Shown here piece by piece: positions 1-11,071 of a stretch of DNA of 64,000 bases (position 1 is the first letter of the stretch; the number at the start of each line of letters is the position of its first letter). The notes under the pieces are model-generated. The model did no database searches and had not been told where the DNA came from. It was given only the letters and a program-made list of their open reading frames with translations. Origin of the DNA: Mallotus nudiflorus. Lineage: Eukaryota > Streptophyta > Magnoliopsida > Malpighiales > Euphorbiaceae. Where the stretch lies: the NCBI GenBank assembly GCA_947683625.1, contig CANTUR010000009.1, forward strand, positions 7,205,501 to 7,269,500, in the 5' to 3' direction. The translations under genes and the position numbers were made by a program.

Positions 1-487
1 ACCTTTCTCCTACTTTCTTATAATCTATATTCAGTGCTTTGATAGCCCAGTATGCATTGTGCTCGAGCTCTACTGGAAGATGATGAGCCTTTCCACACAC
101 CTAATGATATGGTAACATTATGAGTGGAGTCTTAAAAGCAGTTCGATAGACCCATATTGCATCATTAAGCTTAAGTGCCTAATCTTTCCCAGAGCTATTC
201 ACTATCCTTTCCATAATTTTCTTTAGTTCTCTGTTAATCAATTCAACTTGTCCATTAGTCTGTAAGTGGTATGGTGTAGAGACTTTATGCTTTACATTGT
301 ATCTTGCTATGAGGACTTCAAACTATTTATTGTAGAAATGACTTCTTCCATCACTTATAATGGATCGAGGAGTCCCAAACCTTATGAAGATCTTTTTGAA
401 GAACTTGCATACCACTTTGGCATCATTAGTAATACAAGCTTGAACCTCAACACATTTTGATACATAGTCAACATGAATAGGAATGTA

Positions 488-853
488 TCAATTTCCATGA
501 GATGAGGGAAATGGTCCCATAAAATCTATACTGCATACATAAAAGAGTGCAACCTCTAGGATTCTAGCTTGTAGCATCTCCTCTTTCCTTAAAAGTCGCC
601 CACTGCACTTACACTTATCACAGTTCATGACAAAGTTCCTAGCATCCTTAAAAATAGATGGCCAATACAATCCACTTTCAAATATCTTAGATGCTATCTT
701 GTTTGGTCTATAGTGTCCACCATAGGAAGAACTATGATAGTGCTGCATCATATCATATATCTCTGAGTTAGGAATGCACCTTCCCACCAAGCCATTATTG
801 CATATCTTCCACATATAAGGATCATCCCACATATAGCTCTTTACATCATGCAT
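488..853 (-). pseudogene. Integrase zinc finger and start of catalytic core, gypsy pol fragment
   Basis: A 121-codon open stretch of retrotransposon integrase. The HHCC zinc finger is visible: a His pair in HYHSSSYGGHY, then a Cys pair in CDKCKCSG. It is followed by the start of the DDE core (CSIDFMGPFPSSHGN), where the first catalytic Asp is present. Family members insert element cDNA into the host chromosome. The reading frame is lost on both sides, so this is a relic of the element spanning the first 2.4 kb. The identification of the family is secure; activity is excluded by the breaks. Confidence 0.85.
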
Positions 854-1059
854 GAGCTTCTTTCTTTATTGATACAATAAGTTCTTACGAAGTTGACCAC
901 AAGATATGAAATTAGATAGGTCTACATACCAAGGGATAAATGCAAATGCATATAGTGTCTCATCTAGAAAAGTCTTCTTAGTAGATGCTTTATCATTATC
1001 CTCCTTTTCTAAGTGAGACATATGATTAGCTACCAAGTTTTATGAGCCCTTCTTATCTT

Positions 1060-1380
1060 TGATCACCATATCAAACTCTTAAAGTAGAAGTACCCATCAA
1101 ATCAACCTTGGTTTAGAATTTTTTTTTGGATAACATATATTTGGTAGCTATATGATCTATATACACTATCACTTTCAATCCTATAAGTTCAGATTGAAAC
1201 TTATCAAAAGCAAACACAATAGTTAGCATCTCCTTCTCTATTGTGGCATAGTTGAGTTATGCTTCTAAGAGAGTTTTGCATGTATAATATATCACTTGCA
1301 ACCTTTTATCCTTTTGCTACCCTAGAACAGCTCCTATGGCTTGGTCGCTAATGTCACACATCAGTTCAATGGAAGACTCC
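1060..1380 (-). pseudogene. Gypsy RNase H domain, broken
   Basis: On the minus strand the order of motifs is that of a Ty3/gypsy RNase H. A CDISDQAIGAVLG segment (catalytic Asp region) is followed by a Tyr-Thr-cut-Thr-Leu block, then NYATIEKEMLTIVFAFDKF (catalytic Glu), then a degenerate DH block. Stops interrupt it after AVLG and before NYAT. It degrades the RNA strand during reverse transcription in intact relatives. It sits between the RT and integrase pieces as expected for a gypsy pol. Confidence 0.75.
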
Positions 1381-1968
1381 AGTTTGGTGGTAACATAATA
1401 GGTGATGATGTGAGTTCCTTCTTCAACATGTCAAATACATATTTACATTCATTAGTGAATTTAAAAGGAACATCTTTTTCTAATAATTGATAAAGTGGCT
1501 TAGAAATTTTTTAAAAATCCTAGTTGAAGCATCTGTGAAAGCCAGCATATCCAAGGAAACTTCTAACACCGTTCACATTAGTTGGATAACTGATATTTTC
1601 AATTATTTCTATCTTGGCTCAGTCAACTTTTATTCCCTTTATTGAAATCTTATGTCCCAATACTATTCCTTCATCCACCATAAAGTGGCATTTTTCCTAG
1701 CTGAGCACCAAATTAGTTTCCTCACGTCTTGCTAATACTTTCTCCAGACTATTAAGGCAACCATCAAATGAATCTCAAAACACTGAGAAGTCAAGGATAA
1801 AGACCTTTATGATATCCTTAACTAAAATGGAAAAGATGGCTATCACACAACATTAAAACGTGGTAGGGGCATTCCATAACCCAAAAGGCATTTTCCTATA
1901 GGCATATGTGCCATAAGGACAGTAAATGTTGCTTTCTATTGGTCCTCCAGAGCTATAGCAATATGGTT

Positions 1969-2199
1969 TTAGCCTGAACAACCATTAACGAAGTAGTAAA
2001 AAGTATGCCTTACAATTCTCTCAAGCATCTGATCAATTAATGGCAATGGAAAGTGATCTTTTCTTACGCCATTATTGAGCTTTCTATAATCAATACATAG
2101 CCTCCAACTAGTAATAAGTCTTGTTGGAATTAACTCTCCTTCATCATTCTCCACTATGGTCATCCCTCTTTTCTTTGGCACACACTGAGTAAGGCTCAC
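1969..2199 (-). pseudogene. Reverse transcriptase N-terminal part, gypsy pol fragment
   Basis: A 76-codon open stretch carrying CVPKKRGMTIV, then LCIDYRKLNNGVRKDHFPLP and LIDQMLERI. This is the canonical start of the Ty3/gypsy RT palm and fingers (the R-x-C-x-D-Y-R-K-L-N motif). The downstream palm, including the YxDD-type box, is out of frame and mutated between 1560 and 1960. The same motifs recur at about 29160-29360 (minus) and 41600-41850 (plus) in the other Athila copies. Confidence 0.85.
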
Positions 2200-2409
2200 C
2201 TAGCTAGAATCTAAGATTGGGTATATAATAGATGCATTAAGAAGCTTCATCATCTCATTTTTCATAACTTTATACATGTTTGGATTTAATCTCTTCTACC
2301 ATTAATAGATAGGTTTGCATCCTTCTTCCATCAGTATTTTGTTCATGTAGTAAGATAGCCTTATTCCTTAGATGTTAGAGATCTACCACCCAATAGCTTT
2401 CACTCTTCT

Positions 2410-3700
2410 CCTTAGCTATAATCTTATATTAAATCTTAAAATTTATTTTAAATCTTATAATCTATACATTGGATTATGGTAAGGAATATAGCTTTTAATT
2501 ATTCCTGCTCTTTAATAACCATTTAGGCAGTGCCTAATTAAAGAGGCGTTGCCTCTGTTACTTAAGGTGATTTAATGTCACCTTAATCATAATAGGCAAC
2601 GCCTCAATGATTAGACGTCACCTGTTCCTTTTTTTTTTAAATTTCATGTTATATTTGAATTATGTTTATATGAATTGCTTGATTTATTTAATTATGAATA
2701 TTTCATGCTAAAATCCCACTTCTGAATTATTATGTGAGTGATTTAGTTTTAAACTGTTTTTAATTTAAGCTGTGTGATTGTTAATGTTTTGAATTTTTAT
2801 TTTTTGTTATATTTTCATGAATTTGAATTTTAAATTCATTATGTGATTTGTGTATTTTGTGTTGGTTTAATTTATATATTTTATTAGTCTAAATATTTGT
2901 TTAGTTTATTTCCTGTAATATTCACTAATTAAATGAACCCTTTACTTGCTTTTTTATCTTATTTTCATTTGTGTTTTATTTTATTTGTGTTTTATTTTAT
3001 TTTATGAAATTAACTTGGTGGTTTTCTCCCTTTGTAGGCTTTTTTGTCAATTGTGTGGAGATTAGTGATCTTTATTTTTTAGGGATTTTTGGTAGATGTT
3101 AAACACCAAACACTATCCCAAGTTTAGAATAATTCTTTTAGTTTGGGTTTACTATTTCATTTTTTTATTTATTTTAAAATTTTATATGATTAAAGGATGT
3201 ATTTCTTTTCTCCTCCCCCATTATTCATGCAATTTGCTTTATTTTATTTTATTTTAGTTGCATATTTAAAGGGTGTAATTCTTATCTCCTTGCATGTGCA
3301 CTTTATTTATGTTTTTAATTGAATTGTGCATGTATGAGGTGTTTGGACCTAATTGCATGAAATTAGATTAATGTGCAAGCTTATACTAAATTGTAAAACT
3401 TAACAATTATTTTAAGAAATTATTTAATAATTAAATTTTATAAAATACAAAACACAAATGGAGGCCAACTGCTAGGTTGGGTGGACATTCAAAGCCCATA
3501 CCTAGTTTCCAAACCCATTCTCTAATAACGGCTACTTAGAACCCTACGTGGGATCCAATTACTTTAAAAGTGTATCTTAAGTCTTATCCAAGTGGTGACT
3601 CCAATCTCCAATATAGGTTTAAAGCCCATATTGTACTACCTAGTGGGCCCTAAACTCATACAATGTCGTGGTCATCAAACATTTAGGCTGATAATGAAGC
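2410..3700. other. Non-coding LTR/UTR-like stretch with palindromic GC motifs
   Basis: No coding signal is seen. The segment begins where the Athila pol similarity ends. Around 2523-2630 it holds several short imperfect palindromes in AT-rich surroundings, such as GGCAGTGCC, GAGGCGTTGCCTC and AGGCAACGCCTC. The rest is T-rich. It probably is part of an LTR or UTR belonging to the Tat-type element on its right, but no LTR partner is visible, so this is inference. Confidence 0.35.
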
Positions 3701-4631
3701 CCACTACTTATAGATATAGTTATGTTTACTTTATGCAACTAGATGAAATTCCTCCATGATGTCTGATTTCCAAGTTAAGAAAGGCTACAGAGATGCCATG
3801 GTGTGTAATTCTATATGAGGTACGTAACTAACATCCCATTAGACTTGACACTTATGACACCTTTTTGCTAACTTAGCACAATCCTCTAACATTATCATAT
3901 GAAAGAATTATTATCTCATGCTTTTCTTTACCAAGATTGACTCATTCATGTGTAGCCAACAAGCACCTTAATGAATTTCAATCATGACTTTCTTTGCTTC
4001 ATTTTCATTTAAATATTTGAGTTCTATAAATGGTGGCCTAATGTAATAAGAACTTTGCAGTTAACTTTCTAGTGACTATTTTATCCTTTTCACTAGCCCC
4101 TTCTAGATACTATTGCTTGTCCAAATATCGCTAAATGTCATGATACTGTGGCTTTTTATCCACTCTTAGTTATAGTACTAACTCCTTCATATCACATTGT
4201 TGATCCATTTTTAATAATGCCAAAGGCTTCTCAAATATTCTGACTGGTCCATCCTATATCGATGCTTTAAACAAGCTAGAGCATCCACCATTTGATTATG
4301 ATTCCTTGGTAGATGAATAATCTTACACCTTTAACACAACTGACTTAATTGTCTTAAGTACTCTAGGTATGGCTTCAAATATTGTTCTCTTATATCCTAT
4401 TCATCCATTGCTTGATTAATTTCCAACATTGAATCTCCTAAACTTCGACTTCTATCACCTTGAGTATCATCAAGGCTTCTAATAATGTTATACAGGCTTT
4501 ATATTCTACATCATTATTCATGACTTTAAAGGCTAACTTCTCACTTATTGGAACCATCTCATTTTTAGTGTTACTAAAATCACTCTAACTATTGATATGA
4601 ACTAATTTACAACTTCATCAAAGTACATATG

Positions 4632-4907
4632 TCATCCTTGCACCTTAATGACTAAAGTGAGATTACTTGGGAACTCAAGTTTAATTTTTTCTTCATCTGA
4701 AATTAGTTTTACATTTAGGAACTCTACTACAACTCTTCCATTGATTATCTTTTTAGTTAGGTACTCCATGTCAAATTTTGTTAATAACACCAACCATTTA
4801 ACTAATCTTCCAATCAATGACAATGCTTCACACAGGTGCTTCATTGTGTCCATTTTAGAGATTTCTTGAATCTTGTTAGATTCGAAATAATGCCTTAATT
4901 TCTTCAT
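4632..4907 (-). pseudogene. Tat/Ogre RNase H to spacer fragment
   Basis: This 91-codon open stretch starts with KLRHYFESNKIQEISKMD and continues with GRLVKWLVLLTKFDMEYLTKK. In Tat/Ogre elements that pattern lies at the end of the first RNase H, just before the spacer that leads to the second RNase H. A second RNase H-like segment follows in another frame to the left. It is a remnant with no start or end of its own. Confidence 0.7.
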
Positions 4908-5529
4908 GGCCTATACAATTGTCAATAAAATTTGCTCAACTTCATTATAGTTTTCTTCATAAGGCAACATCTTCTTACTGAAAATAGTAGATAGCCTGCT
5001 CCACTTTCATATCCCCTTCTTAAACCAACATCACTATAATGGCATTCATATCCCCTTCATATCCCCTTCATATCCCCTTCCTATCAAAGGCTTTCCTTCT
5101 TTTGGTGGATTTAGTTAGATGGATTCATTCAGTCATCCTAAATTTTATTGAAAATAAGTTCGCACTGCACTTTCCATTCCATAGGCTTATTCTTTTATAA
5201 TAGCTTAAAGATTAATTAATAAACGATTGTCAAGTTTGCTATAAAACTATTAATGAATTGTAACTTTCTTAAGAAGCCTTTAATTTCTTTCTCTATCTTT
5301 GGTAGAAGTCACATTGAACACACACTTCTCTTGATTTAGTCTCAGATTGTACTTTTATACTCTTAGCATAAATATTTTGAGTCATTTTTGATGTCCTTAT
5401 TGAGTCTCAGATTTCACTATCATATTATCCATATAAACTTTAACTTCTTTGTGAATCACGTCATGAAACATTGTTATAGTCATTCTTTAGTAGATTGCTC
5501 CCTCATTCTTTAATTTGAACAATATTACT

Positions 5530-5781
5530 CTATAGTAGTATGTCCCCTAATTTATGATAAAAGATTTTTAGGCTTGTCGATGATTGTAATGATAATTTGA
5601 TTACACCTAAAATCCCATCCATTAAGGGGTAAATTATGCATGTCATAGCATTGTCAATTAACACATCTATATAAGGTAGTGGAAAGTCATCTTTTAACAT
5701 GCTTTGTTCAAATCCCTGTAATCCAAACAAACTCTTACTCACCCATCCCTTTTTGGTACTAGTGCCATATTGGCTAACCAT
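5530..5781 (-). pseudogene. Tat/Ogre reverse transcriptase fragment
   Basis: An 83-codon open stretch with LKDDFPLPYIDVLIDNAMT followed by a degenerate MDG-x-x-GV-IK block. This matches the RT segment just before the catalytic YVDD box in Tat/Ogre elements, where the sequence after DFPLP differs from that in Athila. The catalytic box itself lies further left, out of frame. It belongs to the pol remnant spanning 3700-6360. Confidence 0.75.
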
Positions 5782-6379
5782 TTAAGGTAATTCACCACTC
5801 CTAAGAATTTCATCTTAATATACTTGGTAATGTCTTATTTGACTAGCTTAGCCCAATCTAGACTTAGTTTTGTCAAATTATGCATTACTAGTTTGAACCC
5901 CTTTTTGGTTGGGATGTAATGTTGTGTGATGTCCTGATCAATACTTGGCATGTCATAATACATCCAAATGAATATTGTTGAATATTTTAATAATATTTTT
6001 CTAATTCTCTCCTTACTATAAGGGTAATATCTTTTGAAATTTCCAAAATATGAGGATTATCCTCCATGCTAATGTTAAATGGTTCAGTGGCTATGGTATG
6101 AATGTTGAAAATGCTTATGCAACATTTGATACAATGCACATCACCATCAGGATAAACATAAAATATCTAGGAAAAATGAAATTTCATTCCATTAAACATA
6201 ATAGAGAGTCCATTATGAGATTCAAAGAGTTCAACAATATAACATCATATGAAACATTAATATTATCAAAAAGTAAATCATCTATGCCAGCTTCGATGAG
6301 TGTTTCATAACTTGTGACTTCAACTTCCATCTTCATGTTCTTTAATATCTATTCTTAAAGGAATTGAATGCACACACCA

Positions 6380-8765
6380 GAATATGAGCAGAAGCATGGT
6401 GTCAACAAGAAACTAGTTAGGATAAATTTTGAAATTTTTTCCTAGTGTGTAATCCTTGCATGAAGGCAAGTATTCCAAAAACCACTAAGATCACAACACA
6501 TAGAATATACATAAGTAATTACTTGCATGCTTAATAGACAACATAAATTAAAGAATCACTAAACAACCAAAACACAAATCATGGGAAGAGACTTATGTCT
6601 AGAGTTTAGTAACACTTACAAACTCTAAATGTTAGTAGGACACTTGATAGGCTTTAGGAAATGGTTTATGTAAATATACAAGCTCTTAGCTACTTGAGTG
6701 TGAAGCCTCTATCTTGTAACACATAAGTAATACCAAAATGATTCCATGCTTTGATGGAACTCTACCCATATGCTCCTCCTTAATAGTGACCCAAAAGCTT
6801 GCTAGAGTTCCTTTCCTTGCTTGAATGATGTAGGACTTGCACAACTCTTATACAAAGGATGATGATAATGGACTGATAAAGAAACACAACTATTGTATCT
6901 CTTACCCACAATAATTAGAAGAAAGATGAAGAAGAAGACTCAACTCTTTTTTTTCTTTTAGTGTTATTTCTCCAATGTAATTAGTAAGTCAAGTGTTAAG
7001 TGTAGAGAATATCCACTAACATGGTGTATGTATCTAAGAAACTAATTTGCATGTGTATAGATTCTCCACTAACTTAACCTTAAGCATAGGAAATGCAATC
7101 TCATGCATGTGCATACTTTTTAACTTTTTATATAAAATAAGGTGCATGCCTATGGCTCATTCATGTAGAGATTGATCACTAACTTAAGGTGCATGCTTAT
7201 GACACATCTCTATGTTTTCAACCATGCAATCATATTGCCTGTAAAGCTATGCTTAGGTGGCCACCATGCAAGCATGATCATCATATGGTTATGCTTATGT
7301 GGTAACTCCTTTAGTAAGTGGGCTTTAGGCTTATTTGACTCTTAAATGAGCCTATCTCTACAACATCCACTAATTAGTCTTATGGGTTTTATTTAATACT
7401 TAAAGAAGGCCCATATTAATAATACACTTAATTGTCCAAGCCCAGGCATCATCCATTAAACTATATATACATGGCCCATCTCATGGTCCATATCCAAGCT
7501 ACTATTGGTGACATACATCAATTTGATCCTTAAACTTAATATCACATATTAAATTAAGTACAAATTAATATTTAATAGTCTTAACCTTTAAATTAGATTT
7601 TGGGATATGCTAGATCCCCGCACAAGCAAAAAATCTAATTCAATTAATTTAATTAATTAATTAAACACTTTAATTATTAATCAAATTAATAAATATCATT
7701 ATCCTTGCTACTCTTATATGTGTGACTTAGTAGGCTCAAGTCCAAATGGCAATGGAAATAAATAATATTAACTCTTAATATTATTGGAAACTCTTTCCAA
7801 GCTAAATGTGAAAGTCCCAATTAATCACATTTAGTTTCCATAAGTTGTGAGCAACCTCCAACATAGATGTCATGACTACCCAATTGGAAATAAACGCTAT
7901 CTGCAGATTCACAATAACCATATAACATAATTATCATGAACTCAATGTCCCTTCATTTCAAGATCCTGACATTGGCTAGAGTCATAGTCCATCAAACTCT
8001 AATTGCCTCAATCATATGGCCTCATATTCAATTTAATTCTCAATAAAACATGACTTCTACTAAAAAAACTTTCCAGTACTAAAACTATTTTTAGGTAAGT
8101 CATGTTTAACATGGCCAAGTACTTATTTATAGAGAACAACTTAAATAGCATAGGATCTTATCCTGGTTCACTCTAGGTAATGAATTCCATTTTAGCCGTT
8201 CACTCATCACTATATAGAACTGACGAGAGACACCACACGCCATATACCAATACATGGGTAACACAGGTATGTAAACAATAATAAAATCTAATACATCATA
8301 TGTGGATGATTGTATCACCTCAAGTCAAAGGAACATATGCACTATTATGTCTAAGACAACGATTATTGACTAAAGTGAATTTCCACGCAATCACTTATCT
8401 TACATCACTATTCAATCCACCCATCACATAAGTATCTACATGTCTATTCTGATATCTCATATCAAGTAGAATAAGACTCACTGCCTCCTACTATTGATAT
8501 CACATATTGATTAAGAAAAATAGATAGAGGTGATAGTATATAGATTAATATGACCTATTTATTAACCTAATGACTATGAACATTTTATAATATACATACT
8601 AAAATGAATTTATCATTCTTATTATCAACAGTTATAATAAACTCATTTAACATTATATTAAAGGATAAACACTCAAATAAATAAACACTTTATCTAAATG
8701 AATATTGCCATAGTGATAAAAGTACAATGTCATTTAGATTATAAGAAATGGCACTAGGTCACATC
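6380..8765 (-). mobile_element. LTR-retrotransposon-derived non-coding sequence
   Basis: No coding domain was recognised. The right part (about 8400-8765) is the inverted counterpart of 20975-21310. Blocks around CACATGTCTATTCT, ATAAGACTCACT and AAATAGATAGAGGTGATAG are shared, and the outer edge resembles the TGGTATGCCC start of the 20975 copy. An LTR read on the minus strand, starting near 8765, explains this best. The remainder down to about 6380 may be the rest of the LTR and leader or another element. Lineage and exact ends are unresolved. Confidence 0.45.
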
Positions 8766-8949
8766 TATACTAACATTTCTATCTCATCAACTGTAATCTC
8801 CTTTCATTTTTTTTCCTATCTTTGTGAAGTTAACCATATTAGTGAAGATTTCAAATCTAGACTTTTTAATTCTTTTATTTTCCCATTCCTTAGGCTATCT
8901 ATAATAATTTTTAGGAGCCTTTTAAGAAATGAAAGTGTTATTCTTTTTA

Positions 8950-9640
8950 GATTCCTTAGTTCGAACATATCCTAGTCCTTTCTTACTTATTTGTCCTTTG
9001 AATTTTGGTAGTTTGAAGACTCCCCTTTTCATCTTTCTAAAACTAGAGCCTTATGAATACTGTATATTCGTCATCACGCTACTACCTTAGCAGTAACCCA
9101 GTTATTATCCTTAATTATCATTATCTAAAAGTTAGAAGGTGCTATATAAAAAAAGTTAATGACATTATCTACAATAGCTCATACTAAAATAAAAGAGTAA
9201 GTCCTGAAATCCTTTATTAATAATGCACCTAATCCACCAACACTTTACTAGGAATAAGAAAGACTAAAGTAGAAAGTGCAACCCATAAAATTAGTTGTTA
9301 GTGCCTTGGACATTTAGAACTCAAATTAGGAAGAGGAACTGGTTAACATATGGGACAGTGACGAGGAAAGGGAGCACTGACCAGTAAAGAAGATTGAGGG
9401 AAAGAAAGAGGTGAAGGACAAAGAAGAACGAATAGCAAAAGCTAAGGTTGAAGATAAGAAAGTTGAGAAGAATAGGGATTCAAAGGAAGAATTGAAAGAG
9501 AAAACCATTGAAAAGGCTTTTTTTATTCTCTTAGAGTTGCCCATGCATTCCAAAGCCCATCGGGAAGCAATTGTCTAGGCTTTGGACTAGAGGAAGATCC
9601 CTGTGTTATATTCCTGAACATATGGTGAGTTCAATAATGG
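8950..9640 (+). pseudogene. Tat/Ogre gag-to-protease linker remnant, plus strand
   Basis: Around 9430-9560 the plus strand reads a charged Lys/Glu-rich stretch, then LELPMHSKAHREAIV. In Tat/Ogre polyproteins such a Lys/Glu-rich linker followed by a Ser-x-x-AHR-x-A motif precedes the aspartic protease. The frame is broken before and after. The Ser-rich open stretch on the opposite strand is only the shadow of this charged region. The segment from 8765 to 9300 contains nothing I can name. Confidence 0.5.
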
Positions 9641-9919
9641 AAAGCACTAAAGGAGCTATTATTGACCTTAGCAATAATAAATATTAATTTTGATCTTAAC
9701 AAACTTATTAATTTGTCTGTCTAAGTGTGTACAAGTTGGGAGTCCATTAGAAGTCAAAATAAAGTATGATTATCTTGGGCTAATTGGACCTCTAAGATTC
9801 AAGGATGCTTTTGACATCGTTAGAGTTTTATAATGAGAAAGTTATCTTTTTTACATTTGATGTAGAATCTTGAGCTTTCTGAATTCAGCTTGCTTGTCAA
9901 AATCCGAGTTCATTTGGAT

Positions 9920-10490
9920 ATGCAAATATTAAGTTAAAACCAAAGTATGTAACTATAATTTTAGATTGCATAACTTTTAGTATTTTAGACATATCTTAAG
10001 CTACAAAATTCCAGTTCAGGTGATTCAAAAAGATATAGAAATATAAGTTAACTCTTTAAAACTTTTACGAAGCAAGTTTGTGGAAATTCAAATGTTTCCT
10101 ATAGAAAATCATGACTTCAACTTGTGTATAGCTATCTAACAGTAGTCTAAACTTTAGATTGTGTAGCCCTTAGTATTTTGAACATATCTTGAGCTCCAAA
10201 AGTCTAATTTAGGAGATTAAGTCAAATATCTACAACTTTTATAAAGAAAGTATAGGCAAATTCAAACTTTCCCAATAGAAAATCATGACTTCAATTTTTG
10301 TATAGCTTTCTAACAATAGCATACATTTTAGATTGCATAGCTCTTAGTACTTTGGACATATCTTGAGCTACAAAAGTCCAATTTAATTGATTTAAAATGA
10401 TATGGAAAGCTAAGTCAAATATCTATGAATAAAGGGTATGAAAATTTAAATGTCTTTAGTAGCCAATCATTGTTTCAATCCATGCATAGC
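9920..10490. repeat. About 185-bp tandem repeat, three degenerate copies
   Basis: The block TTTAGATTGCATA...AGTATTTTAGACATATCTTAAGCTAC recurs with variation near 9960, 10150 and 10328. Each copy is followed by similar text: a block like AAAGTCCAATTTA, then a block like CAATAGAAAATCATGACTTCA. The spacing is about 175-190 bp. Tandem repeats of this kind are common in the non-coding parts of Tat/Ogre retrotransposons, which fits the neighbours on both sides. Confidence 0.75.
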
Positions 10491-10549
10491 TATCTAATCA
10501 CATCACATTTAATAATTCAAAATTATAAACATTAGATTCAACATATAGA

Positions 10550-11050
10550 TGTTGGGCACATTATTTACACCACCAATAGCTATATTTTTAAGTGTTTATC
10601 TATATAAACACCTCAAAGCTATGGGCTAGGGCTTTTATAAAAAGAAATACCTTATGGCAATTTAAATAAACAAGCAATTTTGGATAAAATAAAATCCTAG
10701 GGGAAGTAACTAAGCTATTTTATATGGTTAGGGTCTAGTGAAAAGTTCAGGTTCCCTTAATAAGATGCCCTCCATTGTGGATGTTGAGTTATAGGCCAAG
10801 GTTAAAAGACTACCCCCATTTAGGACTTAGGTTACAGACTCTGCTCAAATGAGCCCAGTAATCTCTTTTGAACCGAGTTAAGGCTACGAGTGATGGTTAG
10901 CAAATTTGCAACTCTATGAAGTTAGTGGAATCATGGAATCATAAATTAGCACCATCAGTTTAGTAGGGACATGCAAAATGAATGCAAAATGAAATAATAA
11001 TTGTTAAAATAATTCTAAAGAACACAAGTAGAATCAGTATCTCTTATCCC
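10550..11050 (-). other. Tat-type retrotransposon leader (5' UTR) region
   Basis: Non-coding. The block around 10610-10720 (a GGGCT-x-GGGCTTTTATAAA motif, then GGGGAAGTAACTAAG) recurs at 32180-32275. There it lies between an LTR and a Tat gag, so I read it as leader of a minus-strand Tat element. The expected gag to its left is replaced by the tandem repeats. Confidence 0.5.
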
Positions 11051-11070
11051 TAGTGGAGTCACCACTATAG
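11051..11070 (-). other. Primer-binding-site-like sequence of Tat element
   Basis: On the minus strand this reads as TGGTGACTCCACTAGGGAT. Such a TGGYGACTCC box directly inside the 5' LTR is the usual primer-binding-site type of Tat-like elements. It lies just left of the LTR end near 11072, where it should be for a minus-strand element. The tRNA partner was not checked. Confidence 0.45.
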
Positions 11071-11071
11071 A

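Larger units (their letters stand above)
1..2410 (-). mobile_element. Athila-like Ty3/gypsy retrotransposon, pol fragment (integrase, RNase H, RT)
   Basis: This is a decayed pol region read on the minus strand; the window edge cuts it inside integrase. From right to left it shows RT (about 2199 to 1560), RNase H (about 1380 to 1060) and the integrase zinc finger and start of the core (853 to 1). Its whole length aligns by eye with the minus-strand pol at about 27165-29580, so both belong to one family. At about 2410 the similarity stops abruptly inside the region just upstream of RT, and unrelated LTR-like sequence follows. Many in-frame stops show that it cannot make a protein. The Athila assignment rests on the resemblance of RT and integrase and on the more complete copies in this window, which carry the extra ORF typical of Athila. 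Confidence 0.85.
3700..6360 (-). mobile_element. Tat/Ogre-lineage Ty3/gypsy retrotransposon, pol fragment
   Basis: A decayed minus-strand pol of a second gypsy lineage. From right to left: protease-like remains (about 6350-6050), RT (5781-5200), a first RNase H (around 4907-4632), a second RNase H-like segment (about 4540-4430, with ISEKLAFKVMNNDVEYKAC), and the Cys pair of the integrase zinc finger (CAKLAKRCHKC, near 3850-3890). Two RNase H regions in a row, the second of the extra type, are characteristic of the Tat/Ogre branch. The reading frame is broken in many places. The left end fades out around 3700 without an identifiable LTR. Confidence 0.75.

Noticed and set aside
9326..9553. A 75-codon Ser/Phe-rich open stretch on the minus strand
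   Set aside because: It is antisense to the Lys/Glu-rich gag-protease linker of a plus-strand Tat remnant, which gives Phe/Ser-rich antisense frames.
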